This document shows, in pieces, positions 45,711 to 54,765 of a stretch of DNA of 64,000 bases. A program made the position numbers and the translations under genes. Positions within the stretch are counted from its first letter, which is position 1. Each line of letters starts with the position of its first letter. The notes beneath the pieces were generated by a model. The model saw only the letters and a program-made list of their open reading frames with translations, searched no databases and had not been told where the DNA came from. Origin of the DNA: Verrucomicrobiaceae bacterium (GTDB taxonomy: Bacteria > Verrucomicrobiota > Verrucomicrobiia > Verrucomicrobiales > Verrucomicrobiaceae); the NCBI GenBank assembly GCA_947507875.1, contig CANNQP010000005.1, forward strand, positions 62,001 to 126,000. The letters run 5' to 3'.

Positions 45711-46613
45711 ATGTCTCCCACGCTCGATCTTCAGGCACTTGCCCGCATTCGCTCCCTGGAATGGCGTGCCAAGAGCATCATGGAGGGGCTTTGGCGTGGC
45801 CTGCATCGCAGCCCTTACCATGGGTTCTCGGTCGAGTTCTCCGAATACCGATCTTATGTCCAGGGGGATGATCCGCGTTACATTGACTGGAAAGTCTTGG
45901 CGCGCAGCGACCGCACCTTCATCAAGAAATTTGAAGATGAAACGAACCTGCGTTGTCAGCTTGTCGTCGATCACAGTCGCTCAATGGGCTTTGGCTCGGG
46001 GCCGATGACGAAGGCCGACTATGCGGCGACGCTCGCGGCCACCATGGCGCTTTTTTTCATGCAGCAGGGCGATGCCGTGGGAGTGACCACCTTTGGCCAG
46101 ACGCTGCAAGATCACATCCCCGCACGAAACCGCCCTGGGCATCTTCGTCGGCTCATGCTGGAGCTCGAAAAGCCAGCACCTACGGGTGGCACCTCATTGG
46201 ACTTGAGCGTTCAGCAACTAGCCGATCTGCTGCGCAAGCGAGGTCTCATTTGCCTCATTTCAGATCTCCTCGCGCCTGTCGAAATGTTGGAACGTCAGCT
46301 CGCTCTGCTGGGGGCCATGGGCCATGATCTGGTTCTCTTTCATGTCATGGATCGTGCCGAGATCGACTTTCGCTTCGACAAGGCCGCTCACTTCCGTGAT
46401 GTGGAAACTGGCACGGAGCGTTTCATCGATCCTGCTTCAGCGCGCGAGGTTTATTTGAACCGGCTGAATGGGCATCGAGACCAGATCCGCCGTGCCTGTG
46501 AGCGCCAGGGCATCGACTATCGCTGGACGCCAACGGACATGCCGATGGAGCAGGTTCTTTTCGATTTTCTGTCTAATCGCATCCGACCGAAAGGAGGGCC
46601 TGCCCGGCGATGA
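45711..46613 (+). CDS. DUF58 domain protein
   Basis: A 300-residue soluble protein. The family motif GEYRSYVQGDDPRYIDWKVLARSDR-like stretch is present near 45-68, reading SEYRSYVQGDDPRYIDWK. A VWA-like fold follows, with the MIDAS motif DHSRSM starting at Asp87 and TGGTSLDLSV and ISDLLAP as further metal-site elements. DUF58 proteins normally work with a MoxR AAA+ ATPase and VWA membrane partners in assembling or activating envelope or metallo-protein complexes. No moxR gene is beside it. The stop overlaps the next start (ATGA), showing translational coupling with the VWA gene. Confidence 0.9.
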   Translation: MSPTLDLQALARIRSLEWRAKSIMEGLWRGLHRSPYHGFSVEFSEYRSYVQGDDPRYIDWKVLARSDRTFIKKFEDETNLRCQLVVDHSRSMGFGSGPMTKADYAATLAATMALFFMQQGDAVGVTTFGQTLQDHIPARNRPGHLRRLMLELEKPAPTGGTSLDLSVQQLADLLRKRGLICLISDLLAPVEMLERQLALLGAMGHDLVLFHVMDRAEIDFRFDKAAHFRDVETGTERFIDPASAREVYLNRLNGHRDQIRRACERQGIDYRWTPTDMPMEQVLFDFLSNRIRPKGGPARR

Positions 46614-48688
46614 CTTGGCTTTTTCCACTCTACCTTCTTGGAGGTGCAGCGATCCTGGGGCCGATTCTCATGCATCTGCGCCGTCGTCCACCGCAGAATC
46701 GAGTCGAGTTCAGTTCTCTCATGTTTTTGGAGGCGCAAACACCCATGCCCGTGAGCAGACGTCGTGTGGAGGACTGGCTGTTGCTCTTGCTTCGATGCCT
46801 CGCGTTGCTGCTGCTCGATCTCATGTTTGCCCGGCCTCTCTGGCGTGCTCAAAGCGAGGCTGCCGTGGTGCCGAACAAGGCCACGATTCTGTTGCTGGAT
46901 CGCAGCGCATCAATGCAGCGTGGCGACTTGTGGAAACAAGCCATCGCTGCGGCGATGCAGCATCTCGATCAGTCGGCCATGACGGATCGGATCGCCGTGG
47001 CGACCTTTGATCGCGAACTGGAGTGGCTTTGGTCCTTCGATCAAGACAAGGTCTCTGCCAGTACGCGGGGAGCAGTTTTGAAGCCCAAGCTGCGTGAACT
47101 GAAACCTGGATGGGCCGCCACTCATCTCGGGCAGGCTCTGGTGCAGGCAGGGAATGAGCTCGCCATTGCTTCAGGCTTAAACGCATGGACAAAGAAGGTG
47201 GTGCTGATCAGCGATTTTCAAGAAGGAGCTAGCTTGGAAGCCCTGCGCGGCATGATTTGGCCCGAAAGCATGGCTGTGCAGGTCGTTCGACTAGAGACTC
47301 CGACGGCGGACAATTTCACCCTCAGTCTCGCTGCCAAGGTGGATGAGGAACAAACGCGTGGTCTGCTGCAAAATGAACGTGGAGCTTCATTTCATCGAGT
47401 GCGCGTCAGCAACAGTCGTGACTCGCAGGCGAGTGATTTCCAGCTCGCTTGGGAGTCGGGCAGCAAAGCATCCACGCCAGGTTATGTTCCGCCTGGAGCT
47501 AGCCGCGTGCTGAGCGTGACAGGCACGGCAGGAACCTTGAGGCTCTCCGGCGATGCCTGGGATTTCGACAATCGCCTCTACATCGCCCCCGTGCAGCCCA
47601 AGGTGGTGAAGATCGTTTTCATCGGTGATGAAAAGACGCGCGATGAGGCTGCCTCACCGTTGTATTACCTGAGTCGCGCTTTGCAGCCGAGTTCTACCTT
47701 ACGCCCTGAACTTACGGTTGTGTCGGCGACAGCTGAGCAATGGCCTGTCGATGCCGAGTGGGTCTTCATCTCAGGGAGTCGTCCCAGTGCTGCGTTGGAG
47801 AAAAGTCTGCGTGCTTGGATGGAGCGCGGTGGCTTCGTTGTCTCGGTGATCAGCGATGGAACTTCTGCGCAGGATCTTGAGGCTTTGACCGGTCTCAGCG
47901 CAAGCGCATGGAAACTCGGCCCCAGCGTCTCATCAGACTCAATGGAGGATTACCGAATGCTTGCCGATGTGCAGACAGCGCATCCATTGCTGCGTACGTT
48001 TGACGATGAGCGAATGCGTGATTTCACGAAGCTTCGTTTTTGGAAACATCGGCCGCTGGCCCTAGCCAAGGATGCATCATCCATGGAGGTGCTCGCACGC
48101 TTTGATCAAGGCGATCCTGCCATTCTTGCTGGCAAGGTGGGAAAAGGTCGCGTGATTTTGCTGACCAGTGGCTGGCATCCTGCAGATAGCCAGCTCGCGC
48201 TGAGCACTAAGTTTGTGCCGCTGTTGTTTGGCTGGTTTGGAGCCGCAGGCTTAGAACAAAAGTCTTCAACTTCGTTGACGGTCGGTGATGTGATTCATGC
48301 AGAGTCTGCCACGTCTCTCATGACTCCCGAAGGCCAGACTCTCCGCCTCAAACCCGGTGGAACCATTCGTGCCGAGCTACCCGGCATTTATAGCGTGGGT
48401 AAAGATCGCCTCATTGCCGTCAACGTCGCTGCTGAAGAAGGGCGCATCGCTCCGATGGACTTGGCCAAACTCCGCGAACTCGGCGTGCCTGTCGGAGAAG
48501 GTGAACCCCAGGGCAAGCCAAGTGCCCGAGTAGAGGACAAACAACGACTGGCCATCACGGAGCAGGAGGCGCGGCAGCGTGCGTGGCTTTGGCTGCTCGG
48601 CGCCTTGCTTGTCATCCTCGCTTGGGAAACCTGGCTGGCTGGAAGAATCAGACCGTCTCAGCCTCAACCCACCTTCTCGGCCACATGA
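46610..48688 (+). CDS. BatA-like VWA membrane protein
   Basis: A 692-residue protein. Two N-terminal helices (FPLYLLGGAAILGPILMHL, then LLLLLRCLALLLLDLMFARPLW after the RRVEDW-type motif) anchor a VWA domain that starts ATILLLDRSASM, a MIDAS motif, near residue 93. A glutamine-amidotransferase-like region (about 330-470, with VFISGSRPS and GGFVVSVISDG) follows. One C-terminal helix near 665-682 ends the protein. This is the usual architecture of the second gene of DUF58/VWA clusters. The last four bases overlap the start of a small ORF. Confidence 0.87.
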   Translation: MTWLFPLYLLGGAAILGPILMHLRRRPPQNRVEFSSLMFLEAQTPMPVSRRRVEDWLLLLLRCLALLLLDLMFARPLWRAQSEAAVVPNKATILLLDRSASMQRGDLWKQAIAAAMQHLDQSAMTDRIAVATFDRELEWLWSFDQDKVSASTRGAVLKPKLRELKPGWAATHLGQALVQAGNELAIASGLNAWTKKVVLISDFQEGASLEALRGMIWPESMAVQVVRLETPTADNFTLSLAAKVDEEQTRGLLQNERGASFHRVRVSNSRDSQASDFQLAWESGSKASTPGYVPPGASRVLSVTGTAGTLRLSGDAWDFDNRLYIAPVQPKVVKIVFIGDEKTRDEAASPLYYLSRALQPSSTLRPELTVVSATAEQWPVDAEWVFISGSRPSAALEKSLRAWMERGGFVVSVISDGTSAQDLEALTGLSASAWKLGPSVSSDSMEDYRMLADVQTAHPLLRTFDDERMRDFTKLRFWKHRPLALAKDASSMEVLARFDQGDPAILAGKVGKGRVILLTSGWHPADSQLALSTKFVPLLFGWFGAAGLEQKSSTSLTVGDVIHAESATSLMTPEGQTLRLKPGGTIRAELPGIYSVGKDRLIAVNVAAEEGRIAPMDLAKLRELGVPVGEGEPQGKPSARVEDKQRLAITEQEARQRAWLWLLGALLVILAWETWLAGRIRPSQPQPTFSAT

Positions 48689-48855
48689 AGATCTTCGATC
48701 CTTGCGAAGCCTTTGCCGCCAGAGGCCGGGTTGGTTCGGCGTGTGATGCGTCGTCTGTCCCTCGATCTTCTTCATCCAATAAAAACACCGCAGTGAGGGG
48801 GATTATCCGAATCGCCCGACACTTCACGAAAGGAGCACTCCATGATCGAGGCTGA
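48685..48855 (+). CDS. Putative 56-codon ORF coupling the VWA and DUF4175-like genes
   Basis: An ORF starting MKIFDPCEAFAARGRVG uses an ATGA overlap with the VWA stop and ends at 48855, 14 nt inside the next gene. It therefore fills the only gap of the operon exactly. The content is Ser/Arg-rich without recognisable homology. Inside it, AGGAG (48831-48835) is the ribosome site of the DUF4175-like gene. It may be a coupling ORF, a relic or chance. Confidence 0.3.
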   Translation: MKIFDPCEAFAARGRVGSACDASSVPRSSSSNKNTAVRGIIRIARHFTKGALHDRG

Positions 48856-51800
48856 AATCCTCCAAGAGAAATTCAGGCGACTGTCCCACTCCGTGGTCAA
48901 AGTGCGTAGCCTGCGCATAGGCATTCTGGTCTTCAGCTTCCTATGCGCTGGCTTTTATGGTCTGTCCTTGCATCCGACTTGGATCCCTGAATCCAAGCAG
49001 CCCTGGATGGTTCCGGCCTTCTTCGCTGTGCTGACGCTGCTGGGTGGATTGGCAGCCTTTTGTCGTTCGAGGATGCGGGAAAGCCAAAGCGACTTGGCGC
49101 GGCAGTTGGAGAAATCGGACCCCACCCTGAATGGATTGGCCATCACCGCAGCAGAACTTTTGGATAAGCCGGAACTCCATTTCTTGGATGGTCGTGTTCT
49201 TTCGGAGTTCACGGACCGTGCCGCGACTCAGGATTGGGAAAGGCTGCTTCTGGGTTGGCAAAAGAAGGTTTGGACCACGCCTTTGTTCATCTTTGTCGTT
49301 CTGCTTTGCGCGAATCTCGCCGTGCTTTGGATGAACCGTGTGGAGCAGCATTACGCCAAGATTACCGACGCCCTTCGGACTCAACCTAGCGTCCAGTCGC
49401 CAACCCACGACGCTGTGACGCTGACCCCTGGAGATGTGGAGGTCGAAAAGGGCTCGCGACTTGTTGTCGAGGCCACTTTTGCCAACGAGGTGCCTGCAGA
49501 AGCGACGCTGATCGTCTTGGAACTCGATGGCAAGGAGCGGGAGCGCATTCCGATGAAGCTGACCGTGGATGAACAGGTCTTTGGCGGATGGATTTCAAAG
49601 GTGGACAAGGATGCCCGTTATCTTGTCGAGTTTGGCAAAGGTCGATCCAAGCAGCACCGCATCACGACGTTTGTTTATCCCAAGCTGGAGCAGGTGGATG
49701 TGAAAATTACGCCACCGGACTACACGAAGCTACCGCCGAAGGAGATCAAGAATACGATGAAGATCACGGCGATGGAAGGCAGCCGCATCGACTTCAGCAT
49801 AAAGATCAACAAGCCCGTGAAAGACGCGGAGCTGTTCGGTGAGGACAAAACCGTGCTGCCGCTGAAACCCTCAGCGCAAGAGCCGACTCGCCTCGTGGCC
49901 ACGATGAAGGCCGAGAAAACGCAAAAGTGGCGCGTGCATCTGGTGGATGCTCAAGAGCGCGCCAACCAGAATCCGCCTTGGGTTCAGGTGACCGCGGTCA
50001 CGAATCAGCTCGCCAAGATCGAGGTCGTGTTTCCGAAGCGGGATGTTCAGGTCTCGCAGATTCAAGAGTTGCCCGTCGAGGCAAAGGTTTGGGATGATCT
50101 TGGCGTCATCCGAAGTGGAGCAAGTTTTAGCCTCGCAGGAAAGACCAAGGAGGTCATTTTCCAACACCCGCCGACGGAACCTGCAACAAAGCAGGCCGTG
50201 AAGGAACTGCTGGTGCTTGAAGGGGAAGAGGCGCAACCTCGCCAGTTGGTGAGCTATCATTTTTGGGCAGAGGACAGAGGCCCGCAGGGTGAAGTTCGGC
50301 GCGCGATGAGTGATCTCTTTTTCGCCGAAGTAAGGCACTTTGAAGACATTTTTCGTGAAGGGGAATCTCCGCCAGGAGAGCCACGGAAAGAGCCCAAAGG
50401 ACAGATGGATGAATTGGTCGAACTGCAAAAGCAGATCGTGAATGCCACGTGGCGGATCGTCCGCGACACAAACGCAGGCAAAAGCATGGAGGCGGTAGCG
50501 CCTGATGCGAAGGTGCTTCAGGCCTCGCAGGGCGTGGCTCTAGAGCAGACCAAGGAGGCGATGGAAAAGACGGACGAGGCCGAGATCAAAACGGCGCTGA
50601 CGGAGGCGTGGAAGAGCATGAAGGATGCACTCGACCCTCTGGAGCAAGCGGCGGAAGCGCAAAAGCGGGCCGCTTTGAACCAGGCGCTCACCTTTGAACA
50701 AAGTGCGCTGGAATGGCTGCACCAGGCGCAGAGCCGTGAACACCAGATCATGCGCGCAAAGCCATCGAAGATGGCGTCTGGAAAGCAGAAGCAGATGCAA
50801 AATCAGTTGATGAACTTGGAGCTGAAGCAGGAAGAACAGCGCTATGAAGAAGAAAAGCAGGCCACGGAAGAGCAGACCGCTGAGCAGCAGGAGAACCTGC
50901 AGGTGCTGAATCGGCTGAAGGAATTGGCGCGGCGACAAGAGGCCCTGGCGGAGAAGATGAAGGAACGGCAAACTCAAATGGCCAAGCCCCAAACGGAGGA
51001 AGCCAAGCGAGAGCTAGAGAATCAACTCAAGCGACTCGAAGAAGAGCAAAAGCGGATGCTGAGTGACATCGACGACTTGCAGCAGCGCATGGAGCAGCCA
51101 GATCAAGCCGCCAACATGGCCGAAGCGAAGCAGCAGCTGGAGCAAACGCGCGAGCAGGTCAGTGAGGCGGCGGAGAAGCTTCAGCAGCAAAAGCTGGCTG
51201 ATGCGGCGAATGCAGCCACGCGCGCTCAGCGCGACTTGGAAAAACTGCAGGAAGACTTCACAGAAAAGACGGCGAAGCGCTTCAGTGAAGAGATGAAGCA
51301 AATGCGGCAGCAGGCTCGTGAAGCCGCTGATCAGCAAAAACAAATCGCGGAAACTCTGGAGCGGCAAAAGACAGAGGCACCGACCGGAGACACCCGGCAA
51401 GAGCTGGATCAGATGCTGAAAGGCAGCGAGGTGGCGCGGCAGATTCAAAAGCAGCAGGACAAGGTCGCGGACTTGCTCGACTCCATGCAGCGAGTCAGCG
51501 AGCAGGCGGAGGGCAATCATCCGCTGCTGCATCGTCGGCTTTATGAGGCGGTGCGTGAGGCGAAGACGGGCGGTTTGGAGGAACACCTGGATGAGGCCCG
51601 GCTGCAATCGCGCTATGGTCAGCGAGCCGAAGCGCAGGATGCGGAGCGGAAGGCGAATGCGCTCGTGGATAAGCTTCAGGAGGGCGTGGAAAAGGCAGCG
51701 GAAAGTGTGCTCGGCAGTGAGGCCGAAGCGCTGCGCATGGCTCGGGCAGAATTGGACAAGCTGATCGAAGAAGTCGCGAAGGAACAGTCTGCTGCGATGA

Positions 51801-52516
51801 ACCCGTCGAATGCTTCCAAGGCGGAACCCAACCAATCCACAGCCCAAGCGACAGGTGATGACAAGACTCACGAAGCCAAGCCTCAAGCCCAGGCAGCGGC
51901 ACCGACTCCGCCAGGAGAGAGTCAAACGGAGGCGAAAGGTCGCCCCGACCTGGCGGGAATGCCTGGAAAAGCTCCCTCGAAAGGCCAGGCTGGAAATTCA
52001 GCTCCGAGTGCTTCCGATGCTGCTGAGGCTCAAGGGGCCGCATCGTCATCGGCCGAGGCTTCCTCTGCGCCGCAGGGAAGGGGGCAAGCCAACCGAAGTT
52101 CAGGCACTAGTGGCACGGGTGGATCGGAAGGCGCTGGGGATTTCTTTTTCGAGCAAGGTTCCGAAGTCGCTCAGCCAGGGCCTTTGACCGGTGAAGGGTA
52201 TCAGGGCTGGACGGATCGCCTGCGCAATGTGGAAGAGCTTCTGAACCGACCTGAGCTGCGCAATGAAGCGGCGAAGGTGCTGGATCAAGCACGTGAGATG
52301 AGGGTCGATCATGAGCGCAACGAGGTGGCTCCTCAGGCGGAACATTTGCAGATGCGCATCTTGAATCCGCTGATGGAGCTTCGAGATCGGGTGGCAGAAG
52401 AATTGGCCAAACGGGATGCAAAGAACCCGATGGTTCCCGTGGATCGGGATCCCGTGCCTCCGGCTTTTCGTGATCTCGTGAAGCGCTATTACCAAGAGCT
52501 GGGACAAGGCCATTAG
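48842..52516 (+). CDS. DUF4175-like giant coiled-coil membrane protein
   Basis: A 1224-residue protein. Two helices lie near residues 24-44 and 60-78 and a third near 138-158, followed by an Ig-like periplasmic part (about 170-500). A long Gln/Glu/Lys/Ala-rich region (about 530-980) is strongly coiled-coil. A Pro/Ser/Ala-rich low-complexity linker (about 990-1090) leads to a conserved-looking end (GYQGWTDRLRNVEELL). This is the layout of DUF4175 proteins that accompany DUF58 and VWA genes. AGGAG six nt before the ATG is a good ribosome site. It is the last gene of the unit and convergent with the LolD-like gene. Confidence 0.8.
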   Translation: MIEAEILQEKFRRLSHSVVKVRSLRIGILVFSFLCAGFYGLSLHPTWIPESKQPWMVPAFFAVLTLLGGLAAFCRSRMRESQSDLARQLEKSDPTLNGLAITAAELLDKPELHFLDGRVLSEFTDRAATQDWERLLLGWQKKVWTTPLFIFVVLLCANLAVLWMNRVEQHYAKITDALRTQPSVQSPTHDAVTLTPGDVEVEKGSRLVVEATFANEVPAEATLIVLELDGKERERIPMKLTVDEQVFGGWISKVDKDARYLVEFGKGRSKQHRITTFVYPKLEQVDVKITPPDYTKLPPKEIKNTMKITAMEGSRIDFSIKINKPVKDAELFGEDKTVLPLKPSAQEPTRLVATMKAEKTQKWRVHLVDAQERANQNPPWVQVTAVTNQLAKIEVVFPKRDVQVSQIQELPVEAKVWDDLGVIRSGASFSLAGKTKEVIFQHPPTEPATKQAVKELLVLEGEEAQPRQLVSYHFWAEDRGPQGEVRRAMSDLFFAEVRHFEDIFREGESPPGEPRKEPKGQMDELVELQKQIVNATWRIVRDTNAGKSMEAVAPDAKVLQASQGVALEQTKEAMEKTDEAEIKTALTEAWKSMKDALDPLEQAAEAQKRAALNQALTFEQSALEWLHQAQSREHQIMRAKPSKMASGKQKQMQNQLMNLELKQEEQRYEEEKQATEEQTAEQQENLQVLNRLKELARRQEALAEKMKERQTQMAKPQTEEAKRELENQLKRLEEEQKRMLSDIDDLQQRMEQPDQAANMAEAKQQLEQTREQVSEAAEKLQQQKLADAANAATRAQRDLEKLQEDFTEKTAKRFSEEMKQMRQQAREAADQQKQIAETLERQKTEAPTGDTRQELDQMLKGSEVARQIQKQQDKVADLLDSMQRVSEQAEGNHPLLHRRLYEAVREAKTGGLEEHLDEARLQSRYGQRAEAQDAERKANALVDKLQEGVEKAAESVLGSEAEALRMARAELDKLIEEVAKEQSAAMNPSNASKAEPNQSTAQATGDDKTHEAKPQAQAAAPTPPGESQTEAKGRPDLAGMPGKAPSKGQAGNSAPSASDAAEAQGAASSSAEASSAPQGRGQANRSSGTSGTGGSEGAGDFFFEQGSEVAQPGPLTGEGYQGWTDRLRNVEELLNRPELRNEAAKVLDQAREMRVDHERNEVAPQAEHLQMRILNPLMELRDRVAEELAKRDAKNPMVPVDRDPVPPAFRDLVKRYYQELGQGH

Positions 52517-52534
52517 CCTATGCTTGGCAGTTGA

Positions 52535-53221
52535 TCATTCTTCGACAAGGGCACCATCTCTCAGGATCAAACGACGGTCACCGCGCTTGGCAAGCTGCTG
52601 ATCGTGAGTCACGACGACGAGCGTCTTGCGACTTTCTGCGACGATTTGCATGAGCATGTCGATGACGCCAGCTCCGGTGGAGGCATCGAGGTTTCCGGTG
52701 GGTTCATCGGCGTAGAGGATGCCAGGGTCATTGATCAATGCGCGGGCGATGGCGACGCGCTGCTGCTCACCGCCGGAGAGCTCGGTGGGCAGGTGATCCA
52801 GTCGCTGAGTCAGGCCGACGCGGTCAAGCAATTCACGGGCACGGGCCTCGGCCTTCTTGCCACCGATCATGGCGGGTAGGCAGACATTTTCTAAAGCGGT
52901 CAATTCTGGCAGCAGGAAGTAGTGCTGAAAGACAAAGCCCATCGTCTGATTGCGCAAGACGGCACGTGCTTTGGCAGGGCCATGATAGAGAGAGGTGCCA
53001 TGCACGAGCACATCGCCGCGGCTGGGTTTTTCGAGGCCACCTAGCACGTAGAGTAGGGTGGTTTTGCCCGCGCCAGACTGGCCGCACAGGAAGATCCGCT
53101 CTCCTGCCTGAACTTCCAGATTCACACCCTTCAGCACGGGTAGGTCGTGGCCCGCGAGGTGATAGGTGCGATGCACATCGACGGCAGAGAGCGGAGAGGC
53201 TGTGGCTGGGGTATGGGCCAT
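52535..53221 (-). CDS. LolD-like ABC ATPase
   Basis: A 228-residue ATPase, the size of LolD. Walker A is GQSGAGKTT, the signature is LSGGEQQRVAIAR, Walker B is ILYADEPTGNLD, and the H-loop is VTHDQQL. FQHYFLLPELTALENV is the usual Q-loop sequence of the LolD/MacB group. LolD energises lipoprotein release from the inner membrane with LolC/LolE, but no permease lies beside this gene. It ends 18 nt from the DUF4175-like gene and starts 54 nt from the divergent glycosyltransferase. Confidence 0.88.
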   Translation of the reverse strand: MAHTPATASPLSAVDVHRTYHLAGHDLPVLKGVNLEVQAGERIFLCGQSGAGKTTLLYVLGGLEKPSRGDVLVHGTSLYHGPAKARAVLRNQTMGFVFQHYFLLPELTALENVCLPAMIGGKKAEARARELLDRVGLTQRLDHLPTELSGGEQQRVAIARALINDPGILYADEPTGNLDASTGAGVIDMLMQIVAESRKTLVVVTHDQQLAKRGDRRLILRDGALVEE

Positions 53222-53275
53222 GGGCAGCGTCAGGTCTAGGCTGCGCTGCCTTTACTGGCAAGGGCAGCTTGTTGA

Positions 53276-54094
53276 ATGCTTCCTGCGATGGACAGCCGGC
53301 GATTTCTCTCTCTCCATCCCTGCCTTAAACGTCTTTTGAAGCCCCTCGTTCTCATTCCTACTTACAATACCGGACGCATCCTGCCTCAGACGGTGCAGGC
53401 GGTGTTGGCGCATTGGCACGACGTCTGGGTGGTTGTGGATGGCAGCCTGGACGGCAGTGCTGAGCTGCTGCGTCCACTGGAGGCAGCCCATCCTGGCTTG
53501 AAAGTCATCCGACGTGAAAAAAACGCGGGCAAGGGGGCTGCGGTCCTGCATGGGGTAAAACTCGCCGAAAAGGCTGGCTTTACCCATGTGCTGACCATTG
53601 ACGCGGATGGCCAGCATCCTGCCGAACAGATTCCCGCGTACCTGGAGCTGATGAAGGCACATCCACAGGCGGCGCTGATGGGACGGCCGGTCTTCGGGCC
53701 TGAGGCGCCGCAGTTGCGCGTGCAGGGGCGGAAGATTTCGAATGCTTGGGCCAATCTGGAGACGCTCGGCTGGGGCATCCCGGATTCCCTTTTTGGCATG
53801 CGGCTGTATCCCATCGCCGCTTTGCTTCGTGCCTTTCGTGGCACGCTGTGGGCACGGCGGTTCGATTACGACACGGAGATCGCCGTGCGCCTCGCCTGGC
53901 AGGGCGTGCCGATGCTGGAGGTGCCGACGCCGGTGCGCTACCTGAGTCAGGAGGAAGGTGGCGTCTCTCAGTTCCGCTACCTGCGGGACAATTCGCTGCT
54001 GACCTGGATGCATTTTCGCCTCTTGCTCGGCTTTCTCTGGCGCTTTCCCTTTCTCCTGCTGCGCAGGAAGCTAAGCATAAGCTTGCCCTCATGA
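53276..54094 (+). CDS. Family 2 glycosyltransferase
   Basis: A 272-residue GT-A enzyme using a nucleotide or lipid-linked sugar donor. LVLIPTYNTGRILPQTVQAVL opens the fold. VVDGSLDGS and REKNAGKGAAVLHGV are typical of the dolichyl-phosphate mannosyltransferase-like branch. TIDADGQHPAEQI carries the DxD metal motif. The C-terminus is hydrophobic (about 240-262). The acceptor is unknown. The ATG at 53276 is used; a second Met lies four codons later. Its stop overlaps the start of the methyltransferase (ATGA), so the two are translationally coupled. Confidence 0.88.
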   Translation: MLPAMDSRRFLSLHPCLKRLLKPLVLIPTYNTGRILPQTVQAVLAHWHDVWVVVDGSLDGSAELLRPLEAAHPGLKVIRREKNAGKGAAVLHGVKLAEKAGFTHVLTIDADGQHPAEQIPAYLELMKAHPQAALMGRPVFGPEAPQLRVQGRKISNAWANLETLGWGIPDSLFGMRLYPIAALLRAFRGTLWARRFDYDTEIAVRLAWQGVPMLEVPTPVRYLSQEEGGVSQFRYLRDNSLLTWMHFRLLLGFLWRFPFLLLRRKLSISLPS

Positions 54095-54756
54095 CTGCAC
54101 GCACGCCCAGCCTGAAGGCTCTGGATGCCATCGCCCGTTTGTGTGCGCGGCGCTGGGACTACCATTACACCCGCGCGAAGCTGCGCAGCGATCCCGTGTA
54201 TGGCGCGGTGACAGAGGCCTTGCAAGGCTCCTCGCTGCCCGTGCTCGACATGGGTTGTGGCATCGGCCTGCTGGGGCATTACCTGAAGGCCTGTGGGCAT
54301 TCGGTGCCGGTGACGGGTTTTGATTACGATGAGCGGAAAATCCGCTCTGCGCGGCACATGGCGGCAGCGGCGGGTCACACGGACATGTCTTTCAGTGCTG
54401 GCGATGCCCGAACGAACATGCCCGATTTTTCGGGGCATGTCGTCATCCTGGACATCTTGCAGTTCTTCACGTCTGAGCAGCAGACGTCATTGCTAGCAGC
54501 AGCAGCCGCTCGTGTGGCTCTAGGCGGGCGATTGATCATTCGCTCGACTTTGCGCGATGATTCGTGGCGCTTTCAGGTCACGGTGCTGGGCGATCACCTG
54601 GCGAAGCTGACCCGCTGGATGAAAGCCAGCCCCACGAGCTACCCCGATGCTGAGCAAATTCGTCGTCCGCTGGAGCAGGCAGGACTCAGCGTGAGCCTTC
54701 GCCCACTGTGGGGCGGCACGCCTTTCAACAATTACCTGATCATCGGTCAGCGCTGA
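54091..54756 (+). CDS. Class I SAM-dependent methyltransferase
   Basis: A 221-residue methyltransferase. Motif I is VLDMGCGIGLLGHYL (near residue 50), the second acidic site is VTGFDYDERKI, and HVVILDILQFF contains the motif IV Asp. The substrate is unknown. The ATGA overlap with the glycosyltransferase suggests both modify one lipid or glycan. The C-terminal RPLWGGTPFNNYLII is typical of methyltransferases near such GT2 genes. A longer upstream frame would only run through the glycosyltransferase in another frame. Confidence 0.85.
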   Translation: MTARTPSLKALDAIARLCARRWDYHYTRAKLRSDPVYGAVTEALQGSSLPVLDMGCGIGLLGHYLKACGHSVPVTGFDYDERKIRSARHMAAAAGHTDMSFSAGDARTNMPDFSGHVVILDILQFFTSEQQTSLLAAAAARVALGGRLIIRSTLRDDSWRFQVTVLGDHLAKLTRWMKASPTSYPDAEQIRRPLEQAGLSVSLRPLWGGTPFNNYLIIGQR

Positions 54757-54765
54757 GGCCGGATT

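Noticed and set aside
51014..51925. A 303-codon minus-strand ORF opposite the coiled-coil region
   Set aside because: It is the Leu/Arg-rich complement of Gln/Glu/Lys codons, a common artefact of coiled-coil genes.
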